Assembly (NCBI GenBank): GCA_023442905.1
Contig: JAEZWY010000017.1
Coordinates: forward strand, 1 to 5,917
Source: Bacillota bacterium
Lineage (GTDB): Bacteria > Bacillota > Bacilli > Lactobacillales > Aerococcaceae
Direction of reading: 5' to 3'
Length of the DNA: 5,917 nucleotides
Shown: one piece after another, positions 1 to 5,917 of the stretch
Layout: the number at the start of each line of letters is the position of its first letter
Numbering within the stretch: position 1 is the stretch's first letter
The notes under the pieces: model-generated
The model's input: only the letters and a program-made list of their open reading frames with translations
What the model was told of the DNA's origin: nothing
Database searches by the model: none
Position numbers and translations under genes: made by a program

Positions 1-3
1 GGG

Positions 4-52
4 CTGTACGGGATGATTTGCACTAGGCAGGTTAGTTCCCGTACAGGTTTTT
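4..52 (+). terminator. Probable intrinsic terminator of an unseen upstream gene
   Basis: Positions 4-13 (CTGTACGGGA) and 37-46 (TCCCGTACAG) are perfect 10-base reverse complements, separated by 23 nt. The right arm is followed after one G by five Ts (48-52). A GC-containing stem plus a U-tract is the usual form of a Rho-independent terminator reading on the + strand. The loop is longer than typical, though TGC (19-21) and GCA (27-29) could form a small inner stem. On the minus strand no T-tract follows the stem, so it should act in one direction. Its position ahead of an AT-rich leader and pth fits the end of the preceding transcription unit. A structured leader RNA is the alternative. Confidence 0.6.
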
Positions 53-111
53 GCGTGTTAATAAGTATGCACGAATAAAATGAACATCGATATAAACTAT
101 GCAAAAGATAA

Positions 112-141
112 TTGAAATGAAAAAATAAATATATGGATAAA
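112..141 (+). promoter_or_regulatory. Weak candidate sigma-A promoter for the pth-mfd-flippase operon
   Basis: TTGAAA at 112-117 matches the -35 consensus TTGACA at five of six positions. GATAAA at 136-141 matches the -10 consensus TATAAT at four of six, with an 18-nt spacer. Transcription would start near 148 and give a short leader before the pth ribosome binding site. The whole 61-160 stretch is very AT-rich, so such matches arise easily by chance. TATAAA at 91-96 and GATAAT at 107-112 are other possible -10 boxes without a good -35 partner. A promoter somewhere between the terminator-like repeat and pth is likely, but the exact placement is uncertain. Confidence 0.25.
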
Positions 142-175
142 AATACACGGGACTAAAACTAAGGAGATATCAAGA

Positions 176-739
176 ATGAAATTAATCGTTGGATTGGGAA
201 ATCCAGGTAAAAAATATGAGGGCACACGTCACAATATTGGTTTTATTACTTTAGATGAATGGGCATATCAACACCATGAGTCATTTAATAAAACCGGTTT
301 TAAAGGAGAATATTTTGAAACTTTTGTGAATGGTGAGAAAGTTATTTTTCTTAAACCGACAACTTTTATGAATAATTCTGGAGAAGCTGTTGGAGCGGTT
401 GCTAATTACTATTCAATTCCGGTTGAGGATATTTTAGTCGTATATGATGACTTAGATATGGATCCAGGCCGGATTCGTTTACGGCAAAAAGGATCTGCTG
501 GTGGTCATAACGGAGTCAAATCATTGATTGCCCACCTAGGTACCGATAAAATTCGTCGTATTAAATTAGGGATAGGACACCCAGGAAAAGGTGGAACGGT
601 CGTTAATCATGTCTTATCTAAATTCCCTAAAGAAGACCACACCCCAATGTTAGCTGCTACGCGTTCAGCTGTTGAAGCTATTGATTACTGGTTAGCAGGT
701 CATTCTTTTGAAGAAACCATGACCAACTTTAATAACTAG
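176..739 (+). CDS. pth: Peptidyl-tRNA hydrolase (Pth)
   Basis: Complete 187-residue protein of the bacterial Pth family (usual length about 185-195). It is a cytoplasmic monomeric esterase that cleaves the bond between peptide and tRNA in peptidyl-tRNAs dropped from ribosomes, which recycles tRNA. The N-terminal signature GLGNPGKKYEGTRHNIGF is at residues 6-23, with N9 and catalytic H19 (N10 and H20 of the E. coli enzyme). PTTFMNNSG at 61-69 supplies N66. YDDLDMDPG at 90-98 supplies D91, the residue paired with the catalytic His. GSAGGHNGVKS at 106-116 supplies N112, and GIGHPG (133-138) is also conserved. All key residues are present, so it should be active. The ATG at 176 sits 9 nt after GGAG of AAGGAGATAT (161-170), and the family signature begins at residue 6, so the start is secure. 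The gene is called spoVC in Bacillus. It is probably first in an operon with mfd, whose start lies 21 nt downstream. Confidence 0.98.
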   Translation: MKLIVGLGNPGKKYEGTRHNIGFITLDEWAYQHHESFNKTGFKGEYFETFVNGEKVIFLKPTTFMNNSGEAVGAVANYYSIPVEDILVVYDDLDMDPGRIRLRQKGSAGGHNGVKSLIAHLGTDKIRRIKLGIGHPGKGGTVVNHVLSKFPKEDHTPMLAATRSAVEAIDYWLAGHSFEETMTNFNN

Positions 740-745
740 TCAATA

Positions 746-756
746 AAAGGAGGAGA
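746..756 (+). promoter_or_regulatory. Strong Shine-Dalgarno site fixing the TTG start of mfd
   Basis: AAAGGAGGAGA lies in the 21-nt gap between pth and mfd. AAAGGAGG (746-753) is near-perfect anti-16S complementarity and ends 7 nt before TTG at 761. The next in-frame ATG of mfd is codon 39, which has no comparable site and lies inside the conserved N-terminal fold. The TTG is therefore the most credible start. The strong site may compensate for the weak initiation codon. Confidence 0.85.
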
Positions 757-760
757 CCGC

Positions 761-3700
761 TTGGATTTACAAACATTTTTCTTACAAGAAACACAGAATA
801 AATCATTTAAACAAGAAGCGAATAAGGGGCAATCTGTCCTTTATTTAGGTCTTCAAGGTGCAAGTCGCGCGTACATGGCCAAAACACTGTTGCGTTTAGC
901 GAATGAGCAAAAAGTAGTGATTGTTACCAATAATCTACTACAAGCTGATCATTTTTATAATGACTTACAAAACGACTTTGATGAAGACCAACTACATCTT
1001 TTTAATGTACCTGAGTCTGTAGCAGCTGACTGGGCGATTGCCAGCCCAGAAGCTTTGGCTGACCGGTTAACTGTTTTAAATTGGGCCAGAGACCCCGAGA
1101 CATCCGGTGTCTTAATCACGCCTATGTTTGGCCTTAAACGCTTGTTGACGCCAACAGAAATTTGGGACAATACACGTTTACAGGTGAAATTAGGGGATGA
1201 ATTAGAACCAGCTAAATTGGTACAGCGCTTATTAAATCAAGGCTACCAACGAGCTGAAATTGTGATGACACCAGGTGAAATGAGTCACCGCGGAGATATT
1301 GTCGATTTCTATCCCTTAAATGCAGCCTACCCAATCCGAATATCGCTTGGTTTTGATGAAGTGGAACGGATTTCTACTTTTGATCCAAATACGCAAAAGT
1401 CTTTGCAAGACCAACCATCAATCCAGATTCAACCTTCGCAAGAATTTATCGTTCTACCGCAACAATTACAGGCACAAGCAGATGCCTTTGACCAACAAAT
1501 GTCCAAATCGCTGACTAAAATTAAAGATGAACTAGTGCGTGATTTGGCAACGGCTGTGGTAAATGATGAAGTATTGGCCTGGAAAAATGGGGAAACGACG
1601 GAAAATTCTAAATACTTCCACCGTTATATGTATCCAGAAACAACGACGCTTCTTGACTATATTGGTGATCAAGCCTTTATTATTTTGGATGATTATGCGC
1701 GTTTAATTCAAGAAGAGGCGAACTGGACCAACAATACAGAGATGTATTTACAAACTATGGTCGAAATGGGACAGTTACCGGCACAAGTACAAGTATATGA
1801 TGACTTTAAAAGCGCCATCCAAAATTTTAAAGGGCGTAAGTTCTACTTTTCAGTTTGGCAGCAAGGGTTAGGATCGCTCAAATTTGACGGTCTCTACCAG
1901 TATCAAACAAGAATGATTACCCAGTTTTATGATCAAATGGATGCTTTGAAAATTGAATTAGCAGCCTGGATTCGTACAGGGCGAACAGTGGTTGTCATGT
2001 TAAAGGACAAAGACCGGGTAAAAGAAGTCCAAGCTATTTTACAAGAAATAGATGTGGCGGCTGAAGCAACCGATGAGAATAATATATTTGCTAATAAGGT
2101 CAACTTAATTGCTGGTGGCTTATCAGGATCAATTGAATTTGTCCAAGAGCGACTGGTTTTATTAGCAGAAGCGGATATTTTCCATACGCAAAAGAAACGA
2201 CGTAAGGCGAAGAAACCGTTGATTTCAAATGCGGAACGAATTAAAAACTACCAACAATTAGAAGTGGGCGATTATGTCGTTCATGTGAACCACGGGATTG
2301 GGCGTTATACCGGAATCGAAACAATCGAATTTGCCGGCACCCATCAAGATTATTTAACGATTGTATTCGCAGACCAAGCAGCTATTCATGTACCAATCGA
2401 TCAGATTGACTTGGTGCAAAAATATGTCTCTGCTGAGGGGCGAGAACCCAAGTTAAATAAAATGGGTGGTAGTGAATGGGCTAAGACGAAACAGAAAGTA
2501 TCTAGCAAGATTGAAGATATTGCAGATGAATTGATAGATCTATATGCTTCACGTGAAGCACAGAAAGGTCTAGCATTTGGTCCAGACACACCTGAACAGA
2601 CAGAGTTTGAAAATGCTTTCCCATATTCAGAAACCGACGACCAAGTGCGGTCAATTGCTGAAATTAAGAAAGACATGGAAGTTGAGAAACCAATGGACCG
2701 CTTACTAGTTGGTGATGTTGGTTTCGGGAAAACGGAAGTCGCTATGCGAGCTGTTTTCAAAGCTTTGATGGAAGGCAAACAAGTGGCTTTCCTGGTGCCT
2801 ACGACTGTCTTAGCCCAACAACATTATGAAACTTTTGTTGAACGATTTGCGGATTGGCCATTTGAAATAGGCTTACTCTCTAGATTTAGAAGTAAAGCCC
2901 AACAAAATGAAACAATTGCTGGTTTAAAAAAAGGGCAAGTAGATATTGTGATCGGTACCCACCGTGTTCTATCTAAAGATGTCGAATTCCTAGATTTAGG
3001 GTTATTGGTAGTAGATGAAGAGCAACGTTTTGGGGTGAAAGCCAAAGAAAAATTGAAAGCCTTAAAAGCCAATGTAGATGTCTTAACCTTAACTGCAACA
3101 CCAATTCCTCGAACACTCAATATGTCTATGTTAGGGGTTCGGGACTTATCAGTTATTGAAACACCACCTGCTAATCGGTATCCTGTTCAAACCTTTGTAA
3201 TGGAGCAAAATTATGGTGCGGTGAAAGATGCGATAGAGCGAGAAATTGCTCGTGATGGTCAAGTATTATATCTCTTCAATAATGTTGCGCAAATTGAAGA
3301 AAAGGCTGCCTTTATTAATGAACTGGTGCCTGAAGCTAGAGTAGCCATTGCTCATGGTCAGATGACCGTTGTTCAATTAGAAAATGTCATGATGGACTTT
3401 GTTTTAGGCGAATTCGATGTGTTAGTTACGACCACAATTATTGAAACTGGGGTAGATATTCCGAACGCTAACACCTTGCTAGTTGAAGGTGCTGACCGGA
3501 TGGGGCTATCGACTTTATATCAATTACGAGGTCGGGTAGGTCGTTCAACTCGGATTGCCTATGCCTACTTTATGTATCGCCCAGATAAAATGCTATCTGA
3601 AGTATCCGAAAAACGCTTGATGGCCTTGCGTGATTTTACAGAACTAGGGTCAGGCTTCAAAATCGCCATGCGTGACTTATCTATTCGTGGTGCGGGTAAC

Positions 3701-4462
3701 TTGTTAGGGAAGCAACAACATGGTTTTGTGAACTCAGTCGGATTTGACCTCTATTCACAGATGCTGCGTGAAGCAGTCCAACGTAAGCGGGGGATTTTAC
3801 CAGCTAAGAAGACGGCGCCGGTGGAGATTTCCTTGTCTATCGATGCCTATATTCCACAAAGCTATATTCATGATGAACGGCAAAAAGTTGAAATCTATAA
3901 ACGCGTAAACGCTATGACAAGTGTAGATGAGATGTGGGACCTAGATGATGAATTAATGGACCGGTACGGTGAACCACCAGTTGAAACGCAACTCTTATTA
4001 CAAGTAGGAGCGATTAAATCTGCAGCAGATAAGATTGGTGTTACAAGTATTAAACGTATCACTGCAAGTAATACAATTGAAGTCCTTTGCCATGATGATT
4101 TAGACCAAAAAGTGATGACACCAGCAATATTTAAAGCTTTAGAGGATAATCCTTTCCGTTTAGCGATGAAGCAAGTAGGGTCGGCTCTATTAGTTAGTCT
4201 TGGCCTCAACAAGTTATCTACTGAAGAGTGGTTGGATTACTTGCTACAATTCATGACCAAATTGGCTGAGGATGAAAATGTTGTCCAAATGAAAGCTGAC
4301 CAACTAGCTGAGGAAAAGGCAGCATATGAGAAAGCTCAGGCCCTAAAGGTTGAACAAGAAGAAATGGCCAATAAGGCAGCTGTAGATGCGCAAGTGAAAG
4401 CAGCTGAAAATGATGCGAATGCAACGAACCTTTCTGATGAGCAAGGTCAAGCAGGTGACTAG
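761..4462 (+). CDS. mfd: Transcription-repair coupling factor (Mfd)
   Basis: Complete 1233-residue ATP-dependent translocase that binds stalled RNA polymerase, pushes it off DNA and recruits UvrA for nucleotide excision repair. The N-terminal UvrB-like module (about 1-370) has a degenerate P-loop, GLQGASRA (30-37), lacking the Walker lysine as usual for Mfd. It also has RGDIVDFYP (177-185) in the UvrA-contacting region. A basic linker (KKRRKAKK, 478-485) precedes the RNA-polymerase-interacting domain (about 497-595; GDYVVHVNHGIGRY, 503-516). The superfamily 2 motor follows: Walker A GDVGFGKT (651-658, K657), DEEQ (752-755), TATPIPRT (778-785) and QLRGRVGR (921-928). The TRG translocation motif spans about 950-983, with R976 aligning to E. 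coli R953. The C-terminal regulatory domain is about 1021-1168. All motor motifs are intact. The protein is longer than E. coli Mfd (1148) and B. subtilis Mfd (1177), largely through a low-complexity tail at about 1169-1233. The start is TTG, supported by a strong ribosome binding site. The stop codon abuts the next gene's ATG. Confidence 0.98.
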   Translation: MDLQTFFLQETQNKSFKQEANKGQSVLYLGLQGASRAYMAKTLLRLANEQKVVIVTNNLLQADHFYNDLQNDFDEDQLHLFNVPESVAADWAIASPEALADRLTVLNWARDPETSGVLITPMFGLKRLLTPTEIWDNTRLQVKLGDELEPAKLVQRLLNQGYQRAEIVMTPGEMSHRGDIVDFYPLNAAYPIRISLGFDEVERISTFDPNTQKSLQDQPSIQIQPSQEFIVLPQQLQAQADAFDQQMSKSLTKIKDELVRDLATAVVNDEVLAWKNGETTENSKYFHRYMYPETTTLLDYIGDQAFIILDDYARLIQEEANWTNNTEMYLQTMVEMGQLPAQVQVYDDFKSAIQNFKGRKFYFSVWQQGLGSLKFDGLYQYQTRMITQFYDQMDALKIELAAWIRTGRTVVVMLKDKDRVKEVQAILQEIDVAAEATDENNIFANKVNLIAGGLSGSIEFVQERLVLLAEADIFHTQKKRRKAKKPLISNAERIKNYQQLEVGDYVVHVNHGIGRYTGIETIEFAGTHQDYLTIVFADQAAIHVPIDQIDLVQKYVSAEGREPKLNKMGGSEWAKTKQKVSSKIEDIADELIDLYASREAQKGLAFGPDTPEQTEFENAFPYSETDDQVRSIAEIKKDMEVEKPMDRLLVGDVGFGKTEVAMRAVFKALMEGKQVAFLVPTTVLAQQHYETFVERFADWPFEIGLLSRFRSKAQQNETIAGLKKGQVDIVIGTHRVLSKDVEFLDLGLLVVDEEQRFGVKAKEKLKALKANVDVLTLTATPIPRTLNMSMLGVRDLSVIETPPANRYPVQTFVMEQNYGAVKDAIEREIARDGQVLYLFNNVAQIEEKAAFINELVPEARVAIAHGQMTVVQLENVMMDFVLGEFDVLVTTTIIETGVDIPNANTLLVEGADRMGLSTLYQLRGRVGRSTRIAYAYFMYRPDKMLSEVSEKRLMALRDFTELGSGFKIAMRDLSIRGAGNLLGKQQHGFVNSVGFDLYSQMLREAVQRKRGILPAKKTAPVEISLSIDAYIPQSYIHDERQKVEIYKRVNAMTSVDEMWDLDDELMDRYGEPPVETQLLLQVGAIKSAADKIGVTSIKRITASNTIEVLCHDDLDQKVMTPAIFKALEDNPFRLAMKQVGSALLVSLGLNKLSTEEWLDYLLQFMTKLAEDENVVQMKADQLAEEKAAYEKAQALKVEQEEMANKAAVDAQVKAAENDANATNLSDEQGQAGD

Positions 4463-4507
4463 ATGGTGAAAAATGAAGATAGAAATCAGGAGAAGCTAAC
4501 GCAAATG
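4453..4507 (+). promoter_or_regulatory. Coupled translation start region of the flippase gene, two candidate starts
   Basis: The mfd stop TAG (4460-4462) is followed immediately by ATG (4463-4465). Its only ribosome-binding match is a weak AGGTGA (4453-4458) inside the last mfd codons, 4 nt before the ATG. A second in-frame ATG at 4505 (codon 15) has a better site, AGGAGAAG (4488-4495), but with about 12 nt between AGGAG and the ATG. Ribosomes terminating on mfd could re-initiate at either start, which would tie flippase synthesis to mfd translation. I annotate 4463 because it is the longest frame and abuts the stop. The 4505 start is a serious alternative that would remove 14 polar residues and leave the membrane core intact. 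Confidence 0.55.
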
Positions 4508-5917
4508 TTAGGTCCAACAACTGGTCACCGTGCTATGCAAGGGGCTGCCGTCCTAACGGTAGCAGCCCTCATTGCTAAAGTTTTATCTGCTATCTACCGT
4601 GTACCACTCCAAAATCTGGTGGGAAATGAAGGTTTTTATGTCTATCAGCAGGTATATCCCATCTATGGTATTGGAATGACTTTCGCCTTAAATGGCCTGC
4701 CTTCTTTTATTGGCAAGCAGGTTGCCTTGCAAAATAACCAGAGACAAACAAAAACGCTGCTTAAAAGTTATGCCCTTATTATTTCAGTCTTTGCCCTGGC
4801 TTGTTTTGCCCTCGTTTATTTTGGGGCAAGTCAGATTGCTGGGATGATGGGGGATAACTTATTAACGCCAGTCATCCAAAGTGTATCTTTTATGTTTCTA
4901 TTAATGCCAGGCCTACTACTATCTCGTGGTTTTATGCAAGGTCGTAATGAAATGACGCCAACAGCTATTTCTCAAGTTGTGGAGCAATTTGTTCGTGTAG
5001 CGGTTATTTTAACCGTAGCCTTTCTATTTGCCCGGATGCAAGCTAGTGGACAGAATCCTGATGTCTATCAAATGGGTTTTTGGACCATGCAATCTGCTTG
5101 GATTGCTGCTGGTGCAGCCAGTTTAGTGATGGGTTATTATGTTTTAAATCACCGTGAAAAAGCGATGTATCAAGATTTCTTAGGGGGACATTACGGTTTA
5201 AATCAAGATGTTTCAACGCATGATACAACAAATCTGTCTTTTAGGAAATTGACCAAAGATTTTGTCACAGAAGGCTTTATCATTTGTTTTTTCTCAGCCC
5301 TGTTAGTCTTTTACCAGCTTATTGATGCCTTTACCGTTTATGACCAACTTGTTGATAACGGCATTGCCATAGATCTAGCCAAAGATATGAAGGGGATTTA
5401 TGACCGTGGTCAACCAATTGTCCAATTAGGTATGGTAGTTGCCACATCGCTTGCTACTTCCTTTCTGCCGGCCCTTGCCTTAGTGAAAAAGGGCGACCAT
5501 AAGCAAGCTGGCGAATTTGAACTTGTCAGCAGGCAATACCTACGGGTGACGTTCTTTTTTGCCATATTGATTACGGGTGGTTTGATCTCGATTATGCCAC
5601 AATTAAACCATGTCTTATTTGCTAGCGCTGCTGGGTCTACAATTTTAATGGTTTATGTGCTTATGGTTATATTTGCAAGTCTTGTGTTGGGGCAAAATAA
5701 TATACTCCAAGCCCAAGGACAGTGGGCTAAAGCCGGGATAGCTTTCGTAATGGGCATGTTAGTGAAGGGCTTGGCAACACCTATTTTAGTTAGCTGGTTT
5801 GGAACGACTGGTGCAGCTTGGGCGACTAATCTTGGTTTAATCGTTATGGTGATTTCACTAGATAAGATGTTGCCTAAGACAATGCGCTTAACAAGCTGGG
5901 GACGAGTGGGTATAAAG
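4463..5917 (+). CDS. YabM/SpoVB-like polysaccharide flippase, 3' partial
   Basis: Open from ATG 4463 to the window edge: 485 codons with no stop, so the C-terminus is missing (relatives are usually about 500-550 residues). It is a polytopic inner-membrane protein of the polysaccharide-synthesis/MATE-like (MVF) superfamily, expected to move undecaprenyl-linked envelope intermediates across the membrane. The exact substrate cannot be read from sequence. Family signatures are AKVLSAIYRVPLQNLVG (38-54) followed by GFYVYQQVYPIYGI (57-70), RGFMQGRNEMTPTAISQ (155-171) with VEQFVRV (173-179), and DRGQPIVQLG (314-323). About 12 hydrophobic segments are visible, near 27-47, 60-79, 102-122, 134-154, 172-191, 207-227, 268-290, 317-338, 362-379, 391-410, 423-443 and 448-466, with a soluble loop at about 228-266. 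Position after mfd matches yabM of Bacillus without the intervening spoVT. MurJ-type lipid II flippases (YtgP) are close relatives, so a peptidoglycan role is possible. The start is uncertain (4463 or 4505). Confidence 0.93.
   Translation, partial: MVKNEDRNQEKLTQMLGPTTGHRAMQGAAVLTVAALIAKVLSAIYRVPLQNLVGNEGFYVYQQVYPIYGIGMTFALNGLPSFIGKQVALQNNQRQTKTLLKSYALIISVFALACFALVYFGASQIAGMMGDNLLTPVIQSVSFMFLLMPGLLLSRGFMQGRNEMTPTAISQVVEQFVRVAVILTVAFLFARMQASGQNPDVYQMGFWTMQSAWIAAGAASLVMGYYVLNHREKAMYQDFLGGHYGLNQDVSTHDTTNLSFRKLTKDFVTEGFIICFFSALLVFYQLIDAFTVYDQLVDNGIAIDLAKDMKGIYDRGQPIVQLGMVVATSLATSFLPALALVKKGDHKQAGEFELVSRQYLRVTFFFAILITGGLISIMPQLNHVLFASAAGSTILMVYVLMVIFASLVLGQNNILQAQGQWAKAGIAFVMGMLVKGLATPILVSWFGTTGAAWATNLGLIVMVISLDKMLPKTMRLTSWGRVGIK
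4541..4569 (+). other. Strong RNA hairpin within the 5' coding region of the flippase gene
   Basis: GGGGCTGC (4541-4548) pairs with GCAGCCCT (4562-4569): seven Watson-Crick pairs plus one G-U. CGT (4549-4551) then pairs with ACG (4556-4558) around the loop CCTA, leaving GTA (4559-4561) bulged. An alternative register pairs CTGCCGT (4545-4551) with ACGGTAG (4556-4562) through one G-U. No U-tract follows directly (the first is four Ts at about 4582), so it is not a good terminator. It encodes part of the first membrane helix (Ala-rich), and the repeated Ala codons could produce it by chance. A role in attenuation or ribosome pausing is inference only. Confidence 0.4.

Noticed and set aside
1..78. 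A frame open from the window edge to TAA at 76-78, possibly the tail of an upstream gene
   Set aside because: It runs straight through the terminator-like inverted repeat, is only 25 codons long, and shows no recognisable protein end. The other two frames stop at 16 and 26. Upstream sequence would be needed to support any of them.
191..204. Small hairpin GGATT-GGGA-AATCC just after the pth start
   Set aside because: Only 5 bp, and it encodes the obligatory GLGNPG motif, so amino-acid constraint explains it.
788..880. Missing Walker lysine in the N-terminal P-loop-like segment of Mfd (GLQGASRA, residues 30-37)
   Set aside because: The UvrB-like module of Mfd is normally degenerate and non-catalytic. 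The working ATPase motifs are in the C-terminal motor and are intact.
955..3120. Open frames inside mfd: minus strand at 955-1170, 2401-2778 and 2824-3120, and an overlapping plus-strand frame at 1320-1514
   Set aside because: They lie wholly within mfd, whose motifs are conserved throughout. Their translations are Ser/Arg/Lys-rich without recognisable domains, and I saw no ribosome binding sites that would support them.
3895..4520. Minus-strand open frames at 3895-4212 and 4251-4520, the second spanning the mfd/flippase junction
   Set aside because: They are antisense to the conserved C-terminal domain of Mfd and to its Ala/Glu-rich tail. The Leu/His/Ser-rich product of the second is what the reverse complement of such codons gives. 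No family resemblance.
5043..5231. Minus-strand open frame of 62 codons inside the flippase gene
   Set aside because: Antisense to a clearly conserved membrane protein, with no domain and no initiation signal that I can see.
1..5917. Mobile element, CRISPR array, tRNA/rRNA, toxin-antitoxin or defence system
   Set aside because: More than 97% of the window is three conserved housekeeping genes. I saw no direct repeat array, transposase motif, cloverleaf or atypical composition that would support any of these.

Overview
The window looks like chromosomal core sequence from a low-GC Gram-positive bacterium, most likely a non-sporulating member of the Lactobacillales. The clues are AT-rich codon choice (roughly 40% GC by eye), strong AGGAGG-type ribosome binding sites, tightly packed co-directional genes, and the gene order pth - mfd - YabM-like flippase. 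Bacillus subtilis has the same neighbourhood (spoVC/pth, mfd, spoVT, yabM). Here the sporulation regulator spoVT is missing and the flippase abuts mfd directly. I would guess an Aerococcaceae, Carnobacteriaceae or related lineage, but the sequence does not let me name a genus.

Layout. Positions 1-175 hold no supported gene. They contain a perfect 10-bp inverted repeat followed by five Ts, read as the terminator of an unseen upstream gene, and then a very AT-rich leader with at most a weak sigma-A-type promoter. Positions 176-739 encode a complete peptidyl-tRNA hydrolase (pth). After a 21-nt gap with a strong Shine-Dalgarno sequence, 761-4462 encode a complete transcription-repair coupling factor (mfd). 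It starts at TTG and ends in an unusual Ala/Glu/Lys/Gln-rich tail of about 65 residues. At 4463, directly after the mfd stop codon, a MATE/MVF-superfamily polytopic membrane protein of the YabM/SpoVB-like polysaccharide flippase group begins. It stays open to the window edge (485 codons visible), so it is a 3'-truncated partial gene here.

How the genes work together. All three genes are on the + strand with gaps of 21 and 0 nt and no terminator between them, so they probably form one operon. The products share no pathway. Pth recycles peptidyl-tRNA from stalled or aborted translation, Mfd clears stalled RNA polymerase and recruits excision repair, and the flippase is expected to move a lipid-linked envelope precursor across the membrane. 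The grouping is a conserved housekeeping cluster, not a dedicated system.

I found no mobile element, CRISPR array, tRNA/rRNA, defence module or previously undescribed system. The points most worth a second look are modest: the Mfd C-terminal tail, a strong hairpin inside the first codons of the flippase gene, and the ambiguous coupled start of that gene.
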